DNA of 47,255 bases from Streptomonospora mangrovi (GTDB taxonomy: Bacteria; Actinomycetota; Actinomycetes; Streptosporangiales; Streptosporangiaceae): positions 1 through 47,255 of the forward strand of contig NZ_JAJAQC010000055.1 of the NCBI RefSeq assembly GCF_027604915.1, read 5' to 3'. Under the pieces are notes generated by a model. It worked only from the letters and a program-made list of their open reading frames with translations. It was not told where the DNA came from and did no database searches. Below, piece after piece: positions 42,145 to 47,255 of the stretch (its first letter is position 1; every line of letters starts with the position of its first letter). Both the position numbers and the translations under genes were made by a program.

Positions 42145-42718
42145 CAGCGCGCCGGGCAGGTCGCTGGTCTCCGCCAAGGTGGTGATCGCCGGCGGGTTCG
42201 GGGCGGGCAAGACCACGCTCGTCAAGTCCGTCTCGGAGATCCCACCGGTGTCGACCGAGGCCGTCATGACCGAGGCCAGCCGCGAGCACGACGACCTGTC
42301 GTCCACCCCGGACAAGGTCACCACCACGGTGGCCATGGACTTCGGCCGGCTCACCCTGGAACACGAGCTGATCATGTACATGTTCGGCACGCCGGGGCAG
42401 GCGCGGTTCTGGTTCATGTGGGACGACATCGTCCGGGGGGCCGTGGGAGCGGTCATCGTGGTCGACTGCCGCCGCCTGGCGGAGTGCTTCGACGCGATCG
42501 ACTACTTCGAGACCAACCAGACGGTCCCCTACATCGTGGCGCTCAACCGCTTCGACGGGGAGCTGCCCTACACCGTCGACCAGATCCGCGAGGCGCTGGA
42601 GATCGCGCCGGGCGTGCCGATCGTGGACTTCGACGCGCGCGACCGCAACTCCGCGGGCGGGGTGCTCAAGGAGCTGCTCCGCTACACGCTGTCGCGCAAG
42701 GCCGAACCGGTCGGCTGA
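42119..42718 (+). CDS. cvnD: Conservon small GTPase (CvnD)
   Basis: A 199-residue Ras-like/MglA-type GTPase. P-loop GGFGAGKTT lies at residues 25-33, a GTPGQ switch II in place of DxxG near residue 89, and NRFD as the NKxD motif near residue 143. GTG 42119 is chosen because AGAGGG lies 7 nt upstream; TTG 42104 is the alternative. It overlaps cvnC, so the two are coupled. The downstream fifth member (P450) of some conservons is absent. Confidence 0.93.
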   Translation: MDSNVSSNSSAPGRSLVSAKVVIAGGFGAGKTTLVKSVSEIPPVSTEAVMTEASREHDDLSSTPDKVTTTVAMDFGRLTLEHELIMYMFGTPGQARFWFMWDDIVRGAVGAVIVVDCRRLAECFDAIDYFETNQTVPYIVALNRFDGELPYTVDQIREALEIAPGVPIVDFDARDRNSAGGVLKELLRYTLSRKAEPVG

Positions 42719-42735
42719 GTCGTCCGGGAGCCGTG

Positions 42736-42765
42736 GGCCCCTTCCCGCCGATGCGGGAGGGGGCC
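42736..42765 (+). terminator. Terminator of the conservon
   Basis: 13-bp stem GGCCCCTTCCCGC with GCGGGAGGGGGCC (one T-G wobble) and a 4-nt loop, followed by TTC; 17 nt after the cvnD stop. Confidence 0.8.
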
Positions 42766-42913
42766 TTCGCGCAACCCGGCCACCGGCGCCCGCGCCGCAC
42801 CGCGCGGCCGCGCGCCGGGCTTCACCCCCCACCCCACCGGGAGTCACAGGCGCCGCCCGGCCCTTGCCGCGCCCCCGGCTTCCCGTGGCAGGAACGGAAA
42901 AACGAGGTGCGCA

Positions 42914-43834
42914 GTGCCGGACAACGTCGTCACCATCGGCATCACCACGAACAACGTGGTGGAACCCTACGGTCCCGGCGGGGCCATGACGTTCGAGCAG
43001 CTCAAAGTGCGCAGGGACTACGTCAATGCCCTGGAGGCCTATGACAACGTACGGGTCGTGCTGATCCCCTGCACCTACCGGACCGCCAGGGAGGCGGAGA
43101 AGGCGGTGGCGGGGCTGGATGCCGTGCTCATCACCGGAGGCACCGACATCTCCGCGGAGCACTACGGCGCCGAGCCGCACGCCAAGACCAATCCCGAGGA
43201 CCCCGAGCGCGACAGCGCCGAGTTCGCGCTCGCCAAGGCGGCCACCGCCTCCGGCACCCCCGTCCTGGGCATCTGCCGCGGCATGCAGATGCTCAACATC
43301 GCGCTGGGCGGCACCCTGACCCAGCACCTCCCCGACAAGGTCGGCAGCGACATCCACCAGCCGTCCAACACGTCGATCGAACGCCACCCAGTGCGGGCGG
43401 TGCGGGGCACGCGGCTGGCGCAGACCCTGGGTACCGAGCCGCTGGAGGTCCCCACTTACCACCACCAGGGGATCGACAAGGTGGCACCCGCGCTAGAGGC
43501 CGCGGCGCACGCGGCCGACGGCGTGGTCGAGGCGGTCGAAGGGCGGCGCACCGGTCCCCACGCGCTGCCGGGCCCGGTTCGCGGTGTGCAGTTCCACCCC
43601 GAGGTTTACGACCCGCGCCGGGACGGCCCGGTGAACCATTGGAAGGCCATCTTCAGCGACCTTGTCGCCGACGCCCGCGCCTTCCGCGCGCGGCGCACGC
43701 GGCCCAAGACCAACGACGTGGCCCGCCGCCTCACCATCCGCGCCGCACGCGCCCGCAGCACCACCCGCACCCGGTCGGTGACGGCGGCGCGCACCTCCCT
43801 GGACCAGCGCCGCGGCCGCCAGGCCCGCTCCTGA
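42914..43834 (+). CDS. Class I glutamine amidotransferase-like (peptidase C26) protein
   Basis: A 306-residue protein resembling gamma-glutamyl-gamma-aminobutyrate hydrolases (PuuD-like). Nucleophile Cys121 is in GICRGMQ, and His228 and the following acidic residue are in VQFHPEVY. LITGGTDISAEHY is the oxyanion-side motif. The last 55 residues are a strongly basic extension (RRTRPKTNDVARRLTIRAAR and on) absent from standard members, perhaps for nucleic-acid or membrane-surface binding. GTG 42914 follows GAGGT-type purines. No polyamine genes flank it. Confidence 0.88.
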   Translation: MPDNVVTIGITTNNVVEPYGPGGAMTFEQLKVRRDYVNALEAYDNVRVVLIPCTYRTAREAEKAVAGLDAVLITGGTDISAEHYGAEPHAKTNPEDPERDSAEFALAKAATASGTPVLGICRGMQMLNIALGGTLTQHLPDKVGSDIHQPSNTSIERHPVRAVRGTRLAQTLGTEPLEVPTYHHQGIDKVAPALEAAAHAADGVVEAVEGRRTGPHALPGPVRGVQFHPEVYDPRRDGPVNHWKAIFSDLVADARAFRARRTRPKTNDVARRLTIRAARARSTTRTRSVTAARTSLDQRRGRQARS

Positions 43835-43846
43835 CGCGCGGCCGCA

Positions 43847-43880
43847 TCCGCCGGGGCGCCCACCGCGCCGCCCCGGCGGA
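43847..43880 (+). terminator. Hairpin after the C26 peptidase gene
   Basis: 12-bp stem TCCGCCGGGGCG with CGCCCCGGCGGA, 10-nt loop, starting 12 nt past the stop. Confidence 0.65.
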
Positions 43881-44051
43881 CCCGGCCCCCGGCCCGGGCG
43901 CGATGGAACCCTCCCGGGGCATGGGCTAGATTCGTAGTGCCCGCACCGTGGCGGGCACCGCGGTGATCCGGTCCTCGGCCGCCCCGTCCGCGCGCCCTCG
44001 GCGTCCGGCCGTCCGTCTCCGGCGAATCGCACGCGGAGGGGAAGGGCCATC

Positions 44052-45815
44052 GTGGACGACCAGGGTGAGACCGCCGGCGGAGTGGTCCCGGCGCGCGCGG
44101 ACCCCGCCGCGCCCCGCCTGGGCGCCCGCGCGCTGCTGCCCGAGCGATTCCACTACCCCATGCCCGGCCTCGGCCCCGACGGCCGCCCGCTGGGCCGCGA
44201 CGACCTCCCCGAGGCCGCCCGCCGCGCCGCCGCCGCGCGCCGGGCCATCAGCACCAGAACCCTTGAGGAGATCCGCTGGCGCGGCGCCCGCATGCCCGCC
44301 GGCTCCCACCCGCGCTTCCCCCTCGCCGTCGGCGCGGGCGCCTCGGTGGCCGCCCGCGACCCCGACGTGCTGGTGGTCGACGCCCGCCAGTGGCAGATCG
44401 GCAACTCCGGTGTGCCGCTCCCGGCCGCCGACCGCATCCAGCGCCTCGCCGAGATCGGCATGGGCGACCCCCGCCAGTTCGCCGAACCCCGCCGGCCGGT
44501 GCCGCTGGGCGCCCTGCACTTCTGGGAGGACACCCTGGCGGCGCAGGGACCGCTGATCGACGGCATGGCGCGGTTCGCCGCCGACAGCCGGGGCCGGCTG
44601 CTCGCCCGGATCCAGCCCAACGACGGCTCGCCGCAGGTCGTCGTGGAGGTCGAGGGCACCCCGATCGTCGCCACCGGAGTGGGGCAGCGGGTGCCCGGCG
44701 CCGACCGCGCCGTGGCGTCGGTGCCCGACGCGCTCGGCGCCATCGCCGACCACCTCGCGGCCCACGGCGCCGACCCCCAGGTGATCGAGGCGCTGGCCTG
44801 GCTGCCCGACCGCGAGGGCACCGCGCAGAGCGCCCTGGAGACGCTGCGCAGCATCGGCTGGGAGGCGCGCCTGGCCGCCGCGGAGCAGCGCGCGGAGCCC
44901 CCGCGCCCCGGCGAGGCCCCGGTGGGTGCGGCGCTGCGGACGCTGCGCGCCGCCCGGAAGTGGGACCACGCCCGCGCGGCGGCGCCCGGGCGGGCGCTGT
45001 GGAGCGACGAGGTGGTCGAGGGCCGGTTCGACGCCGCCGTCAGCGACACCTGGCTGGTGGCGGGCAGCGGCCACGGCGCGGGCGCCGCCGCCGAGACGAT
45101 CCTGGCGGCCAACCGCCGGGCGCGCGTGGTCCACCTCGCCGGCGCGGCGCGCGGCGTGGACGGCGCCGACGAGCGGTACCGGCGGCTGCTGCGCGCCCAC
45201 GACCGCGCCTGGGACGGCGACGGCCGGCTGGAGGTGGTCCACGAGGCGGCGCCCGAGGACGTCGCGGTCGCGCGCGGCCCCGGCGGGCGGGTGCGGTTCG
45301 GCGCCCACGGCCGCGAGGCCGGCGCTTATGTGGCCGCCATGGGGCGGGTGCCGCGCCTGCCCGGCGTCCTGCTGGAGTTCGCCCGCGCCGCGCGCGTGCC
45401 CGAGCGCGAGATCACCGGGGAACTGCTGTTCGACCGCGCCGACCAGTACCTCGGCTATCGGGTGTCCGTGCCGGTGAGGGGGAGCCGCCACACCTTCGAG
45501 GTCGCGGGTTCGGCCTCGCGCGCGCTGCCGCCCCGCATCTTCGGCGCCCGCGACCGGCGCGCGGTCGAGCGCGGCAGCCGGCACGCGGCGGGCGCCGACG
45601 GCGGCGTGGTCGCCGGCTTCGTGGCCACCGCCGTGCAGGCGGTCGACCGGGCGCTGCACCGCCACGACCGGGCGCCCCTGGACGCGGGCGCGCCCGAGCC
45701 CCGGCAGGCGGCGCGCGCACCGCGTGCGGCGGCCCCGGGCGCCCCCCAGCGCGGCGCCGCCCCGGCGCGCCGCCACCCCGGCCCCGCCGCCCCCGGGCGG
45801 CCCAGGACCGGATAG
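44052..45815 (+). CDS. Unrecognised protein with Rossmann-like glycine motif
   Basis: A 587-residue soluble protein from GTG 44052 (GAGGGGAAGGG upstream). I do not recognise the family. A nucleotide-binding-type turn GSGHGAGAAAETILAANRRA follows a hydrophobic strand near residue 337, as in NAD/FAD-binding folds. Ahead of it are a conserved-looking block DVLVVDARQWQIGNSGVPLP near residue 105 and a region rich in acidic and Ala residues. The end, from about residue 540, is a low-complexity Pro/Ala/Arg tail. The gene stands between the C26 peptidase gene and a convergent MFS gene. No function is assigned. Confidence 0.6.
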   Translation: MDDQGETAGGVVPARADPAAPRLGARALLPERFHYPMPGLGPDGRPLGRDDLPEAARRAAAARRAISTRTLEEIRWRGARMPAGSHPRFPLAVGAGASVAARDPDVLVVDARQWQIGNSGVPLPAADRIQRLAEIGMGDPRQFAEPRRPVPLGALHFWEDTLAAQGPLIDGMARFAADSRGRLLARIQPNDGSPQVVVEVEGTPIVATGVGQRVPGADRAVASVPDALGAIADHLAAHGADPQVIEALAWLPDREGTAQSALETLRSIGWEARLAAAEQRAEPPRPGEAPVGAALRTLRAARKWDHARAAAPGRALWSDEVVEGRFDAAVSDTWLVAGSGHGAGAAAETILAANRRARVVHLAGAARGVDGADERYRRLLRAHDRAWDGDGRLEVVHEAAPEDVAVARGPGGRVRFGAHGREAGAYVAAMGRVPRLPGVLLEFARAARVPEREITGELLFDRADQYLGYRVSVPVRGSRHTFEVAGSASRALPPRIFGARDRRAVERGSRHAAGADGGVVAGFVATAVQAVDRALHRHDRAPLDAGAPEPRQAARAPRAAAPGAPQRGAAPARRHPGPAAPGRPRTG

Positions 45816-45819
45816 CCGG

Positions 45820-47025
45820 CTAACGCCAGGACGTGGCGGCGGCGGCGACCAGGACCGCGCTGGTGAGCCACAGGCCGCCGGAGGTCCCCGCCAGGCTGGA
45901 GATCCCGGCGGCGGCGGCCGGGATGGCGACCTGGCCGATGCGGTTGCCCCACAGGCGCAGCGCCAGCGCCGTGGCGCGCGCCGTCTGCGGCGCGGCGGTG
46001 GCCACGATGGTCATGGTCAGCGGCTGGCCCAGGCCCAGCAGGAACCCGCCCACGGCCAGCACCGCGCCCAGGGCGGCCGGGGAGTCGATGGGCAGGGCCA
46101 CCACCGCCAGCGCCGCGCCCGCCCCGGCGGTGCTGGCCGTCAGCAGGGTGCGCCGCCGCCAGCGGACGATCAGCCAGGGCAGGCTCAGCCGCGACAGCAA
46201 CGACGTCAGCGCGCGCACCGCCAGCAGCACGCCCACGGTGGCGGGGGAGATGCCGCGCGCCTCGGCGATCAGCGGGAGGTAGGCGGTGAGGATGTCGATG
46301 GAGGCCAGCAGCGCCAGGCTGGAGAACAGGCCCGACGGCAGGCCGGGGCGGCGCAGCAGGGCCAGCGACGACACCCGCTCGGCTTGGGTCTGCCCGCCCG
46401 CGCCCGCGCCCGCGCGGGGCCGGGGGCGCAGCCGGGCCAGCACCACCAGCGGCAGCAGGCCCAGCGCGGCCATCGCGCCCGCGATGAGCAGCGCCGTGGT
46501 GGTGGCGCCCACCAGCGCGGCGCCGCTCGCGTCGCCCAGCACCGCGCCCGAGATCAGCGGCCCCACCAGTTGGCCCAGCGACGCGGCGGCGGTGAACCAG
46601 CCGAAGGCGCGGTCCAGGCCGGAGTCGGGGGACAGCCGGGCGATCAGCCCCTGCCCGGCGATCATGCACACGAGGTGGCCCACGCCCAGCACGGCGCTGG
46701 CGGCGCCGATCAGCGCCAGGCCCTGGGTGGCGGCCAGCAGGAGCGAGGCGGCGGCCAGCAGGCCGGTGCCCGCCGCGATGAGCACCACGCCGTGGCGGGT
46801 GCGGTCGATGAACCGGCCCAGTGGCACCGCCATCACCACCGGCAGCAGCGCGTAGGCGGCGGTGATCAGGCCCACGGCGGTGGCGTCGCCGCCCAGCGCG
46901 ATGGCGCGGTAGGAGATCAGCGGCCGGGCCAGGTTGAGGGTGGTGTGCGTCAGCACGACGCTCACCAGCAGCGGCCACAGCCACACCTGCCCCGTGCCGC
47001 CGGGTCTGCCCGTCCGCCCGCCCAT
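45820..47025 (-). CDS. MFS transporter
   Basis: A 401-residue membrane protein with about 12 helices, from ATG 47025 (a GTG lies just before it). The loop between helices 2 and 3 is PLGRFIDRTRHG, matching the MFS G-x3-D-R pattern. A short cytoplasmic loop of Arg/Ala/Gly (residues about 200-220) separates the two six-helix halves. It resembles drug:H+ antiporter-type exporters, but the substrate is unknown. It converges on the preceding gene, with stops 4 bp apart. Confidence 0.9.
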   Translation of the reverse strand: MGGRTGRPGGTGQVWLWPLLVSVVLTHTTLNLARPLISYRAIALGGDATAVGLITAAYALLPVVMAVPLGRFIDRTRHGVVLIAAGTGLLAAASLLLAATQGLALIGAASAVLGVGHLVCMIAGQGLIARLSPDSGLDRAFGWFTAAASLGQLVGPLISGAVLGDASGAALVGATTTALLIAGAMAALGLLPLVVLARLRPRPRAGAGAGGQTQAERVSSLALLRRPGLPSGLFSSLALLASIDILTAYLPLIAEARGISPATVGVLLAVRALTSLLSRLSLPWLIVRWRRRTLLTASTAGAGAALAVVALPIDSPAALGAVLAVGGFLLGLGQPLTMTIVATAAPQTARATALALRLWGNRIGQVAIPAAAAGISSLAGTSGGLWLTSAVLVAAAATSWR

Positions 47026-47255
47026 CACCGCCGCCCCCCTCGCCGCACCCGTGTGGTGGTCCGCGCGCGTACCGCCGCCGCGCGGAGCCGTCCCGTGCCC
47101 CGGGGATCCTATGATCCGCCGTGTCGGGCCCGGTCGGCGGCCCGGCCTTCGCGCCGGTGCGGCGCCCCGCCCGCGCGGGCGGAGCGCCGCACCCCGCTCC
47201 CGGCGCCCGCCCGTGCGGGGCGGGGCGCCGGCGCTCACGCCCGGGGGGCCGCCTC

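Overview
The window is about 47 kb of very GC-rich DNA (third codon positions almost all G or C, many GTG starts). The gene set is typical of a filamentous actinomycete: an XRE/DUF397 pair, a conservon (cvnABCD), tandem GAF-ANTAR regulators, HxlR and GntR regulators, a STAND ATPase with TPRs and a GC-rich csdA-like helicase. I infer Nocardiopsaceae (Nocardiopsis/Streptomonospora-like) or a close relative. No rRNA, tRNA, transposase, integrase or CRISPR array was seen.

Layout. 0.3-2.6 kb: cytochrome P450 followed by queC (minus), with three tiny ORFs ahead of the P450. 2.7-4.6 kb: XRE regulator plus DUF397 (minus), divergent from a two-gene unit whose second product carries a RanBP2-type zinc finger. 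4.7-7.4 kb: Nudix hydrolase, two membrane proteins, VOC/PhnB-like protein. 7.6-14 kb: 947-residue STAND-TPR ATPase, crotonase plus amidase operon, and a membrane protein. 14.5-16.8 kb: three tandem GAF-ANTAR proteins. 17-19.1 kb: DUF3592-like membrane protein and a stand-alone MetE-like protein.

The centre (19.3-33.2 kb) is the most interesting part. On the minus strand are an FAH-family hydrolase, an atypical SDR and an enolase-superfamily enzyme. Divergent from them are a GntR/FCD regulator, a tripartite tricarboxylate transporter (tctC, tctB, tctA), a lactate racemase (LarA) homologue, an Ldh2-type 2-hydroxyacid dehydrogenase, the complete nickel-pincer cofactor pathway (larE, larB, larC) and a DapA-family aldolase. 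Four junctions overlap by 4 nt, so this is a tightly coupled operon. I infer uptake of a 2-hydroxy acid or sugar acid, its racemisation or epimerisation by a nickel-pincer enzyme, and breakdown by dehydration, oxidation and C-C cleavage. The substrate cannot be read from the sequence.

Right part: SDR with divergent HxlR regulator and hemerythrin (33.3-35.4 kb); StyA-like flavin monooxygenase with a palindrome-rich upstream region (35.4-36.9 kb); DEAD-box helicase (37.3-39.0 kb); conservon cvnABCD (39.7-42.7 kb); class-I glutamine amidotransferase (peptidase C26); an unrecognised 587-residue protein; and an MFS exporter (45.8-47.0 kb). Two homopolymeric G/C tracts (about 20.22-20.35 and 31.96-32.07 kb) look error-prone; the second leaves larC and the aldolase in one uninterrupted reading frame.
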